Source of the DNA: Albugo candida
Lineage: Eukaryota > Oomycota > Peronosporomycetes > Albuginales > Albuginaceae
Assembly: GCA_905220665.1 (NCBI GenBank)
Contig: CAJNAR010000154.1
Span: 434,001-498,000, forward strand
Direction: 5' to 3'
DNA: 64,000 nucleotides
Shown here piece by piece: positions 55,588 through 64,000 of the stretch (position 1 is its first letter; the number at the start of each line of letters is the position of its first letter). Both the position numbers and the translations under genes were made by a program. The notes beneath the pieces were generated by a model. The model saw only the letters and a program-made list of their open reading frames with translations. It ran no database searches and was not told the DNA's origin.

Positions 55588-56661
55588 TTGTGTCAAATGA
55601 CCAAAGTGGACCACATAAAGCGGTACACGAAGGCACAAAGAGCTTGCGACACTGAAAAAACTTCAACTATGAGTTACAATACTGAAAAGGGAACTCATTC
55701 ATGCGCTGAATTAGAACTCAACTGCTGCAAAATGAACGACACAAATGTAGCGATCACTCACAACAGCGACACTTCATTGAATAGAGAAGACGGATCCACC
55801 AAAACACTGGACCGTGTGGATATAATATTCAATTATATAAGCAAAAAGACGGCGTACCGTCCAAAAATCGGTCTTATTTGTGGTTCTGGTCTAGGTGGTT
55901 TAGCAAAGTGCCTCGAAAACGTTGACACAATTTCGTATGCTTCAATTCCGGAATTTCCGCAATCCACCGTGGAAGGACATATCGGGGATTTTGTGTTCGG
56001 TCAGCTAAGTACGTTTTCAGTGGTATGTATGCGCGGTCGCTTTCACACGTATGAAGGGTATCATATTCGTGAGACGGCATTACCGGTACGCGTGCTGTAC
56101 CTATTAGGGGTACGCTATTTGATCGTAACAAATGCAGCGGGCGCATTGCATCCAGCGTATCATATTGGAGACTTTATGATCTTACAGGATCATTTAAACC
56201 TTCCAGGACTTGCTGGTACTCATCCGCTCGTCGGTCCGAATGATCGGCGGTTTGGACCGCGGTTCACACCTCTAACCGAATGTTATGATATGAATTTGCA
56301 GCAAATCGCGTTACAAACTGCTGAAAAGTTGCAGTTACGTGATAAAGTACGTCAAGGTGTCTACTGTTTTGTATCCGGTCCAACGTACGAAACTCCGACC
56401 GAATGTAAATTGTTACGACTCGTGGGTGGTGACGCGGTGGGAATGAGTACCATACCCGAGGTCATTGTGGCCTTTCATTGTGGAATGCGTGTCTTGGGAA
56501 TGTCGCTTATAACTAATAAAGTCATTTATCCCGGATCCGGTGGGATAGCCGCGTCCCATCAGGAAGTGCTAGACGCAGTGCAGGCTTCTCAGATGTACGT
56601 ATCTATGATTGTATGCGATGCGCGATTTTCCGTTCCTAACTTTCTGATGCAGCGAGATTGA
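55588..56661 (+). CDS. PNP: Purine nucleoside phosphorylase, trimeric type, up to 357 aa
   Basis: Cleaves inosine and guanosine with phosphate to base and ribose-1-phosphate in purine salvage. Conserved blocks include GLICGSGLGG (phosphate loop, about residue 90), MRGRFHTYEGYH, LIVTNAAGAL, FVSGPTYETPTE (base-binding Glu) and MSLITNKV (base-binding Asn), which point to PNP and not MTAP. The catalytic domain begins near residue 75. The preceding 50-70 residues are unlike other PNPs and rich in Cys, Asn and Thr. Translation may instead start at the Met near 55672 or 55732. Salvage of host purines would suit an obligate parasite. Confidence 0.9.
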   Translation: MCQMTKVDHIKRYTKAQRACDTEKTSTMSYNTEKGTHSCAELELNCCKMNDTNVAITHNSDTSLNREDGSTKTLDRVDIIFNYISKKTAYRPKIGLICGSGLGGLAKCLENVDTISYASIPEFPQSTVEGHIGDFVFGQLSTFSVVCMRGRFHTYEGYHIRETALPVRVLYLLGVRYLIVTNAAGALHPAYHIGDFMILQDHLNLPGLAGTHPLVGPNDRRFGPRFTPLTECYDMNLQQIALQTAEKLQLRDKVRQGVYCFVSGPTYETPTECKLLRLVGGDAVGMSTIPEVIVAFHCGMRVLGMSLITNKVIYPGSGGIAASHQEVLDAVQASQMYVSMIVCDARFSVPNFLMQRD

Positions 56662-56729
56662 AAACTTTGTCCGTGAGATTCTGCTCGCGATACAAACTCA
56701 AGAGCAAGTATGAGCTTCTATTTGCAACA

Positions 56730-58685
56730 TCAGGGTACACTCTCGAAGAAGTTGATACATCCGTCGTAACTTGCAGTTACAATCAATCCCGTGCATTCTT
56801 GATGTTGTGCGTATGTATCTAACTTGGACTTGACCATTGCGTGTGCGCTAGCCGGTGCGAAAAGTGCCACTGTCACAATTCCATTCGTCGATTCGGCCGC
56901 TACAAAACGTATGAGTACGAGTAGGAACTTATCGCTTCGATCGAAGCGAATTTACCGCAAAAGTACTCGTACGACGCATTTCGATCGTGCTTTCCGCTTT
57001 TCATCAAACTCGACGATAAAAAGCTGCATTTTATCAGCAATCACTCCTTCCCATTTCACTAAGTACGTACGTCTGTTTGTTCCAAATGTAAACATTCCCG
57101 TTTTCGGAACCGCATATAACATAATCGCCGTCTTGACTGAAGCGGCCTTTTATTTGCAAATGATCGTTTAAAAGACCTTTATATTTGCATACTCTCGAGT
57201 AATTATCGACAGAAAACAGTCGCATGCGCGAGTCGTTGGTGCTGACCATAAAACACTTTCCTTCTGGATCGAACTCGATACCGGTAACTTTCCGCCCTTT
57301 CTTCATCGGTCCACGCGAATTTCGACACTCAATTTGTGTGTAGTAGTTCATTTGCTGGTGTGCATTCACCTGATAGAAAATGCATTGTCCGTTGAGTAAA
57401 CCCACGATCGCGCGGTTTCCACTCGGATTGTAACATGCGGCCGTTATCATAACTGGTGTCTGCACATACGAGATCACACAACCATCGGGGATGTCCCATA
57501 CGCGAGCTTTATTATCAAAGCATCCAGAAAGGAAATAACGATCTTCCTGTGGGACCGAACGTGGTACGTGGAACTTGTGGTGGGACGTGACAGAGTACAC
57601 GTACCTTTGGATGAAAGTGGACCGCTGGGACGCTGTCTGGATGTTGGAAGACATGCAAACAATCTTCTCTTGAAATGTGCCAGAGACGTACAGTCTACGA
57701 CGATATGGTAGTATGTAAAACACGAAATGATGTGGTTATCTACCTTGTCCATCGAAGCGGATAAAATGAAATTGCTTCGACTCCATGAAATATCGACAAT
57801 CGGCATTCGATGTCCCTATAACAATTACTTTTTTTTTGGGTCGTACCACAGGGGCGGTACTTAGACGTACCTGGTACACTTGTGCGGGTGCAACAATTTG
57901 TTTGTCACAACCCGTTCTTCTTTCATTCGACTCTGTCACACTCATTTGCACCTTCCACAGGCGAAGAATGGTGTCCTGACCACCAGTGGCCAAGTGAGAT
58001 CCATCACAGCTGAATTGCATGGTCCAAATAGTTCCATTGTGACTGCAAAGCTTTTGTATGAGTACCATTTCCTGAAAGTCTCTTTTTTCCTTCTTGGATG
58101 CCAGCACCTAACAACTCAATCAGCAAGTGTTGATGTTGTTGCACGAACGTACCGCAACATGGTTGCGTTTCAACTCTCGCGTTTTCCCACGTTTACCAAA
58201 CTTGAGTCCTATTCTCAACGGTGGACGTGATTTTGTCTGTTTGTTCGAGTCGGATGGATTGTTCATTAAGGAAATAAAGTCATTTGGAAACATTGAGTAC
58301 GTTTCCATTTGAGGATCAATTTTTCGTATATCGTAAATTTCACCCGTGTCGTTATTTTTCACTGTGTACCGATCCATTTTTTCATCTTGATGCTTTGTAT
58401 CATCGTCTAACGTTTTATCAAGTGCTACCAAGCTGTTAACCAAGAGATATAACGCATAATTGATACCTACCACTTTTCTCGAGTGTGTGGATATCTTCAT
58501 AAGCATCGTAAAACTGATAACTTCGTTTTAGAGAGCGTTCGTATCCGATACGTATCACGTACATCATCATCGGAAAAGATGGCGGCATCGTCTTTCTTTC
58601 CAAGGTTTTGAGTGGAGGCGCGATTGTGACGAGGAGACGAAGAAAGATTGGACAGTCTATAGTTTGGAAAAGGTTTTGAATCCAT
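56730..58685 (-). CDS. WDR44: WDR44-like WD40-repeat protein, nine exons, 516 aa
   Basis: Exons, in order of reading: 58685-58563, 58513-58471, 58424-58153, 58107-57871, 57815-57744, 57694-57605, 57546-57071, 57023-56956 and 56899-56730. Introns are 45-58 nt, all GT-AG, and the total is a clean 516-residue frame. The acidic N-terminus (SDDDFYDAYEDI) and the helix before the propeller (RDFQEMVLIQKL) fit WDR44-type proteins. The WD40 propeller follows: [99 protein letters not shown], and last GLIVTASYDGCINFFES. Human WDR44 binds Rab11 in endosome recycling; that role is only inferred here. It is convergent with PNP, 68 bp apart. Confidence 0.88.
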
Positions 58686-59336
58686 TCCGCATAGGAACTA
58701 GTGGTCGAATACGCGATGGTGGCGGCTGCGATCGTCGACACACGCGAGATCCTCGGTTTTGTGACATGTAGGGTGTGAAATGAGGACGACGTTGATAAAT
58801 ATAGTCCCTATTGCGAATGGTTGCTGCATCGAGGTCAAAGGGTCGGAACGGTCAATTAAAACGGACGGTGTGCGTGTTGGTTGAGTGTGTACTCTTAATG
58901 TAGACGGAGAGAACTACAGGTCGTCAGAATGTTGACGAAACAATAGAAACAAGTAACACATTTAGAGCAACTGTTTTGTAAAGTAACTTGGAAGTATTGA
59001 ATATCGCGAGATCTATGAAAGGTGACAAGTTTTTGGCTATATTGGTCGTGGATCAATACATTGCAGTGTTCTATAAGGATGCATTTACATATCGAACTTT
59101 GACATTTGTCCGTCATTTGTTGCCTTAAGTCGTATTTTACATTAATTGTGGGTAAGATATCAGCTACGGACTGACCACGAGCATGACAATAGTGACAGAA
59201 GTGCGGCACGGAGTGTGATATGATTTACCTCACCGACTCCATGCGACTAACGTGAACAACTCGCTCCGAGGAATGTCTCTTACTAAAAAAAAACGCATTG
59301 CCCTCAACAATCCGTAACGTGTAAACCCTTTTTTAT
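58686..59336. other. Intergenic region between WDR44-like and Csl4 genes
   Basis: About 650 nt that should hold the WDR44-like promoter and the Csl4 3' end. The frame at 58895-59209 (-) has no features. The upstream frame reaching 58741 is an unspliced shadow of exon 1. No RNA gene recognised. Confidence 0.5.
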
Positions 59337-59849
59337 TTAAATGGTACCGGGCTCTATAGACCGAATAACTCCTAATTCGCTGCTCGCTGTCGATAAAAAA
59401 TAAGAACGAGTGTCACCATACGAGAGCACTACGGCTTTGACCAACATTCCTGGGGCAAAAATAGATTCTAAAACGAGTTTGTCCACATCACGACTTCGTA
59501 CATCTTCGATACGTATCGTTCCTAAAAAGGATTCCTGAAGTACGGTGTCACCAATGCATAAAATATTCACCGATACTTGCTGATTACTGATTTTCACAAC
59601 CTTACATAAAACATGGTCACCCAGACGTAATACTTGCGCAGAGCCAATCGTTTTATCGTTTCGATACACAGTAACTTGACCGGATTCTGTGACTTTCAGT
59701 GTCCCTACAATAGAAGCGTGGATGGTTGTTGCAGTTGCGTACGTCCCAAGACCGCTATGTGTGATTGTGTCATCTTCATCAAGGTACCCTGTGGCAATTA
59801 TTTCGCCTGGAACGACCACATCGCCATCGCATTTGCTAAACATTCCCAT
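59337..59849 (-). CDS. CSL4: Exosome complex subunit Csl4 (EXOSC1), about 170 aa
   Basis: Cap subunit of the RNA exosome, which degrades and trims RNA 3' to 5'. The N-terminal domain opens with VVVPGEIIATG and GLGTYATATTIHASIVG. The S1 domain follows (GDHVLCKVVKISNQQVSVNILCIG, LGTIRIEDVRSRDVDKL, IFAPGMLVKAVVLSYGDTRSYFLSTA, ELGVI). It ends soon after the S1 domain (SIEPGTI) and lacks the cysteine-bearing tail of many relatives. An alternative start lies at 59894, 15 residues upstream. Only 30 bp separate it from the 5' side of the next gene. Confidence 0.88.
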   Translation of the reverse strand: MGMFSKCDGDVVVPGEIIATGYLDEDDTITHSGLGTYATATTIHASIVGTLKVTESGQVTVYRNDKTIGSAQVLRLGDHVLCKVVKISNQQVSVNILCIGDTVLQESFLGTIRIEDVRSRDVDKLVLESIFAPGMLVKAVVLSYGDTRSYFLSTASSELGVIRSIEPGTI

Positions 59850-59923
59850 TTCACTGTTAACTGAAATCACGTTACTAACCACAAACTTGAACAACTAAGA
59901 CATAAACTGATAAATTGCGTAAA

Positions 59924-60991
59924 CTACTCAAAATTACGTTTCCAATGCTTTCCGAATTTTGCTTCTATCGCTTGAACACATTTATAATGAACCAAATTGG
60001 CATGATTGAATCGAGAAAGCGATAAAGACGGCATACTTTCATGTGCCTTCCATTCTGGTTCGGTTGGATCCAGTCGCTTACTAATAATAGCCGACTTTCG
60101 ATTTTCCACAACAGTTAAATAACCCGCTAACCAAATATCATCCACTGTTAAGCAGTCGGAACTTATATCTGATAGCTCTTCAACGTTACGAAAAAAGCCT
60201 CGGCGATACGCATTACCGCAACACGCTTGTAAAATATCCACAATGCGACCGTACGGCCTCATAAAATACGGAACGTAAGCGGGTATGATCCCAACCGCGT
60301 GCCAGAAAATTGGAACCATTCCCCAACCGCAAACACCAATGACATCTTCCGGTTTTAGTGTGGCTTCCCACGCTAATGATCTCACTAAATCCCTAGGATA
60401 CAGAAAGTCATCGTCCACTGTTATGATTAGTGTATCCGAAACGTTCACTAAACGCAACGCGCCCAATAACTTTGTTGCAGGTCCTTCATCTTCACAGCGG
60501 TTGATAGTAACCAGTGGAGCTAACGCCAATACCTGAGGAGGAACATCCACTTCATCATACGATAATTCAGGATGCCGTTTCATACGACCACGAGGAATAT
60601 TCAAATAAATCCGATCGGGCTGAAGCGATTGGTTCACCAAGCTTTGAATTGTTTGTAATATTTTATCCATTCGTTTCGGCGACGTGGTCAAGGACACCAC
60701 AACGGCGAAATCAGGACGCCACGCAGCGGAACTAGGATTATCGTGTGGAGATCGACCATCATATGCGGATGTGAATACGGCTGTTATGATTGGGGCGATG
60801 CTTCCATGACGGTATAAAAGCTGCAAGTAGATGTAGCAGATCGAATAGAGTACGATAAATGCATAAAGTATATTTCGGACTGATACCACACGAAGGAAGG
60901 GATACTTTTGTCGCCAATGACGTGGAAGGAATGGATGTCGTGTCCAAAGTTTGTCGATGCGCAATTTACAAACACGATGCATGTGCAACAA
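59924..60991 (-). CDS. Type II membrane glycosyltransferase-like protein, 355 aa
   Basis: A short basic cytosolic N-terminus, one membrane helix at about residues 37-60 (ILYAFIVLYSICYIYLQLLY) and a luminal domain. The domain starts with VVVSLTTSPKRMDKILQTIQ, typical of a glycosyltransferase nucleotide-sugar fold, and continues with SLQPDRIYLNIP, DEGPATKLLGAL and TLIITVDDDFLYP (metal-binding DxD-like motif, near residue 190). Later parts include CCGNAYRRGFF and CLTVDDIWLAGYL. A Golgi location is likely from the topology. The donor and acceptor sugars cannot be told. Single exon. Confidence 0.8.
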   Translation of the reverse strand: MLHMHRVCKLRIDKLWTRHPFLPRHWRQKYPFLRVVSVRNILYAFIVLYSICYIYLQLLYRHGSIAPIITAVFTSAYDGRSPHDNPSSAAWRPDFAVVVSLTTSPKRMDKILQTIQSLVNQSLQPDRIYLNIPRGRMKRHPELSYDEVDVPPQVLALAPLVTINRCEDEGPATKLLGALRLVNVSDTLIITVDDDFLYPRDLVRSLAWEATLKPEDVIGVCGWGMVPIFWHAVGIIPAYVPYFMRPYGRIVDILQACCGNAYRRGFFRNVEELSDISSDCLTVDDIWLAGYLTVVENRKSAIISKRLDPTEPEWKAHESMPSLSLSRFNHANLVHYKCVQAIEAKFGKHWKRNFE

Positions 60992-61274
60992 GGATCTTCC
61001 TTTTAAAGATACGAAAAAGTGGTTTACCTAAAAGAAGGATACGTCTTGTTTCGACGGTGGTCCACAAATAAGAAGGCTCGTTCCGGATTGATATCTTGAC
61101 ATATCTGCTTACTGTACATAAGTTGTTCATAAAACAAATGATTGTTGATCGTCAACAATTTACGAGGTTGTGGTCCACATATACCAAGGATCGATCTGTT
61201 CAGAACGTTGACTGTACTCTTCACACCTGATAGTGGTCCACACTGACTAAGGATTTCTGATTTCTTAATTTTAA

Positions 61275-62035
61275 ATGAACTTATTCCGACGGAAGACTGC
61301 GTCGTCGCATCAAAACACGTCGTCACAAACGGCAGACACGATAAAAAAACTGAGAGAACAATTGGATACATTAGAAAAACGAGAACAGCATATCTGTACA
61401 AAGGTATCCTCTCAGTTACAAGAAGCAAAAAAGAAATCCGCTGCCAAAGATAAACGTGGAGCTATATTTGCATTAAAACGAAAGAAAATGTACGAAAATG
61501 AAATCGAAAAGCTTCAGGTATGTCTGTGAACGAATTTCTATCTCTGAAGATGAACCGGTTCAGTCTTTAGGGAGCTCGGATGACGCTGGAAACTCAAATC
61601 ATGACACTGGAAAGTGCTCATGTGAATATGGAGACATTCAACGCGATGCGATCAGGAGCCGGTCAAATGAAAGCTATACACGGTCAAATAAGTGTCGATA
61701 CTGTGGACAACATAATGGATGACATCCAGGAAGAAATGGCTACAGCAGATGAGATTTCAAGAGCGATATCACAGCCAGTGGGTACGGAATTATACGATGA
61801 CGACGAATTAGAAGCCGAGTTAGAGGCGATGGAAGAATTGAGTGTAGAAGAATCAAAGCCCGCCGTAGCTGAAGCAAGAAAACCATCTAAAGTGACAAAC
61901 ACTCCCATTCCAGCATACAATCTTCCCGAGCCGCCAACGCACAAAGTTGAAAACAGGACAAATCCCATAGTAGGCGCAGAGGATGAAGAGGAATTAGAGG
62001 CATTACGACGTTTAGAGTCGTCTATGGCGATGTAA
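61275..62035 (+). CDS. SNF7: ESCRT-III core subunit Snf7/CHMP4, 235 aa
   Basis: Main filament-forming ESCRT-III subunit for membrane scission. Two exons: 61275-61517 and 61571-62035. The 53-nt intron (gtatgt to ctttag) joins EIEKLQ to GARMTLETQIMTLES, a Snf7 signature. The N-terminus MNLFRRKTASS is followed by the basic helical core (TIKKLREQLDTLEKREQHI, RGAIFALKRKKMYE) and the acidic C-terminal half (VDNIMDDIQEEMATADEISRAISQPVG, DDELEAELEAMEEL). The final helix (EEELEALRRLESSMAM) is a possible MIM. With CHMP1 at 54.9 kb, two ESCRT-III genes lie within 7 kb. Confidence 0.93.
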
Positions 62036-62119
62036 GCACACTGTATTCGCTCGTTCAAAATCGTATACTATGTAATAGTGTGACGTAAAAAGCAACAGAT
62101 AACACTTTTCTAAACTACA

Positions 62120-63670
62120 TCATACACGTGCCGCTGGAGTTTCGAAATTTGAGAATTTAGGCGAGCCGTCCATCGCCTTTGTGATTGGTCTTTTTCCATC
62201 GAATACTTCCTCAATATCTTCCAATAACAATCCTTTCGTCTCTGGGCAGTAAACCCAAACAAAAAAGAAAGAGAAAATGGTGAATGCCATAAACAGATAA
62301 AAGACGCCATTTACATTGAGCAGCGGAAATAATTTCGCCACCCATATCATCATCGTCCCAATAATCCAATTGGTCATCGTCGATACCGACACCGCTTTGG
62401 ATCGGACGCTAACTGGGAAAATCTCGGCGGCGTAAATCCACGGTACTGGTCCCCAAGCGATAGCGAAACTGAAGACGTAGACACAGGTGAAGAACATCAT
62501 TGCGATACCGGCTCCTTTAGAACATCCAGCATCTTCAGTATTTCCGTCACATCCAACCGTAAAGATGGTGGCGAGAACTGCGTGTCCAATGGTCATTCCG
62601 ACCGCACCCCAAAGCAAAAGGAATCGACGACCAAATGCATCGACCAAATATAATGCAGGAATGGTGGTCACACAATTCACAATTGTCAATAATAAAAGTG
62701 AGAAGAGACCATCCCCTGAAATATCTTGAAAGATTTGGCCTCCATATGTAAATACCGGATTTACACCACTTGCTTGTTGCAGGAACTGGAGCGACATTGC
62801 GATAAGCAAACGTTTACGAATGCTTTTATCGACCCAAATATCATTCCAACTTCCTCCACTTCCTTCATGTTCGATTTGTAGACCAATTGCATTCAATTCC
62901 ACATCAACATGCTCAGTCTTTCTCAACCGTTGAAGGACATCACGAGATTTCTCTTTTCCTTTAGTCTGATATGTCCAACGTGGACTCTCGGGGATGCAAA
63001 AGATTCCACCCATCACGATCACAGGAAATGGTAACGCTGCCAACATACTGTATCGCCATCCGTTATCGTTACCGTCGATTGTATAGTTGAAAATGTTGGC
63101 GAGTAGGAGACCGATTGTGACCGTCATTTGCATAAACCCGGAGAGTAACCCACGTAGCTCCTTGGGAGCACATTCAGCGGCGAAAATCGGTAACGCGAAA
63201 GAGGAGTTACCGACACCGATACCGGCGAAAAACCGACCAGCGAGTACTACACCATGCGACATGTCTGGAGTTAGTGCGACCCATAGAGTACCGATACAAA
63301 AGAGTAGGCCGGATGTGAAGATTGAGATCCGACGACCGTACTTATTGGAAATGTAACCAGCAAGACCAGCACCGAGGATACAGCCCATATAATAGGTTGC
63401 ACTAAACATCGTAGTGAATGTGCTCCAATTACTGGGCTGTGTTTTGGTTGTAGAAGTACACTGTTCGTAGGTATTGCCACCGTAACCAACACAGTAATCG
63501 AATACAAAGTTGTCCATAACCAGGACACCTCCGGTTACACCTTGATCATAACCGAAAAAGATTCCTCCAAGTGAGGAAAACAGACAGACAATGATCGCGT
63601 ATGTTCGCGTTCCTTCAGTGCGACCATAATCACCTTGTTCTTGCAGAGGAATAGAAACTCCGCCAGCCAT
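62120..63670 (-). CDS. Sugar transporter of the MFS superfamily, 516 aa
   Basis: Twelve-helix sugar/proton symporter. Sugar-transporter motifs are all there: GGIFFGYDQGVTGG in helix 1, NKYGRRISIF after helix 2, AGRFFAGIGVG, PESPRW near the middle loop, QFLQQASGVNPVFTYG in helix 7, DAFGRRFLLLWG, GPVPWIYAAEIFP in helix 10 and PETKG after helix 12. A longer extracellular loop with three cysteines lies between helices 1 and 2 (residues about 58-85). Length fits the family (about 500). Single exon. In a biotrophic oomycete such carriers can take up host hexoses, which is inference here. Confidence 0.92.
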   Translation of the reverse strand: MAGGVSIPLQEQGDYGRTEGTRTYAIIVCLFSSLGGIFFGYDQGVTGGVLVMDNFVFDYCVGYGGNTYEQCTSTTKTQPSNWSTFTTMFSATYYMGCILGAGLAGYISNKYGRRISIFTSGLLFCIGTLWVALTPDMSHGVVLAGRFFAGIGVGNSSFALPIFAAECAPKELRGLLSGFMQMTVTIGLLLANIFNYTIDGNDNGWRYSMLAALPFPVIVMGGIFCIPESPRWTYQTKGKEKSRDVLQRLRKTEHVDVELNAIGLQIEHEGSGGSWNDIWVDKSIRKRLLIAMSLQFLQQASGVNPVFTYGGQIFQDISGDGLFSLLLLTIVNCVTTIPALYLVDAFGRRFLLLWGAVGMTIGHAVLATIFTVGCDGNTEDAGCSKGAGIAMMFFTCVYVFSFAIAWGPVPWIYAAEIFPVSVRSKAVSVSTMTNWIIGTMMIWVAKLFPLLNVNGVFYLFMAFTIFSFFFVWVYCPETKGLLLEDIEEVFDGKRPITKAMDGSPKFSNFETPAARV

Positions 63671-64000
63671 ACTGGATTGAACTGTTGGCTAATGTAGTTG
63701 AGGGAAGATGATAGATTTGAAAGTGAGAGTGGCTGTGATCTAGAAAAGTTATTGCCCACATAGGGTTACGTATTCCATCTGTTAACATGTCACTTTCTGT
63801 GAGATATGGTATTCTCACAAAAGTGGATAATAGATTTACTGAAAGTGTACTATAGATGACTGGGTAATGTAATATCCGGTTGAAACCGCATGTTTGCTTT
63901 TCTATAACACTGACTGTAACGTACCATCTTCAAGTTCAAGTTGCCTTTACAAACATTGTACGTTATCAGTAGAGAGAATATGGGGTGCACGCTTCTGCGC
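63671..64000. other. Upstream region of the sugar transporter
   Basis: Should hold the promoter of the transporter gene. No other gene seen before the window ends. Confidence 0.5.

Noticed and set aside
59240..59336. Possible extra 3' exon for Csl4
   Set aside because: A splice giving a few dozen more residues can be drawn, but the result does not resemble the family's C-terminus, so the shorter reading was kept.
1..64000. tRNA, rRNA and snRNA genes
   Set aside because: No cloverleaf, rRNA core or snRNA signature was seen by eye; a covariance-model scan would be needed to exclude small ones.

Overview
The window looks like nuclear DNA of an oomycete, most probably a white-rust pathogen (Albugo). 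Four things point there: the housekeeping genes are eukaryotic, their introns are only 45-69 nt, the genes are packed very tightly, and a secreted protein family carries an N-terminal Cys-His-x-Cys motif shortly after a signal peptide. That motif is the hallmark of the CHXC effector class described from Albugo laibachii. The species is an inference from these traits; no search was run. All exon boundaries and repeat alignments were worked out by eye.

Left part, about 1-44.7 kb: an unstable effector island. It holds six tandem copies (A-F) of one CHXC effector gene, all on the + strand. Only copy E (31983-34082, 699 aa) is intact. A, B, C, D and F carry different stops, frameshifts, deletions or truncations. 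Three related copies of an ASPM-like spindle-pole gene are interleaved: two decayed (22.4-25.5 and 29.8-31.8 kb) and one intact at the right border (44709-48926, 1405 aa). The order effector-ASPM-effector-ASPM-effector-...-effector-ASPM shows that a cell-division gene was duplicated together with the effector. The 5' and 3' flanks of the effectors are also repeated. Three transposable elements have invaded the array. A Mutator-like element lies at 4.5-7.7 kb. An intron-containing DDE transposase of a type common in fungi lies at 8.0-10.1 kb. A decayed Ty1/copia LTR retrotransposon at 12.0-16.9 kb is inserted in the 5' flank of copy B, and uninterrupted versions of that site exist in the flanks of A and C. 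About 34.9-38.9 kb and 39.1-40.7 kb hold no recognisable gene.

Right part, about 48.9-64 kb: a dense housekeeping block, often with head-to-head pairs about 75 bp apart. In order: TCTP (-), GAR1 (+), Sm-G (-), MBF1 (+), a PH-domain protein (+), a TMEM14-type membrane protein (-), an RPC7/Rpc31-like RNA polymerase III subunit (+), CHMP1 (-), purine nucleoside phosphorylase (+), a WDR44-like WD40 protein with nine exons (-), the exosome subunit Csl4 (-), a type II membrane glycosyltransferase (-), Snf7/CHMP4 (+) and a sugar transporter (-).

The main new observation concerns the effector. Its CHxC motif is the first half of the first of five diverged modules, each reading C-x2-C, then 31-42 residues, then C-x3 to 5-C. 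CHXC may therefore be part of a repeated four-cysteine fold and not a stand-alone N-terminal signal. A second is that the motif has been lost in different ways in different copies, including a 16-nt deletion between 8-bp direct repeats in copy B that removes exactly the motif.
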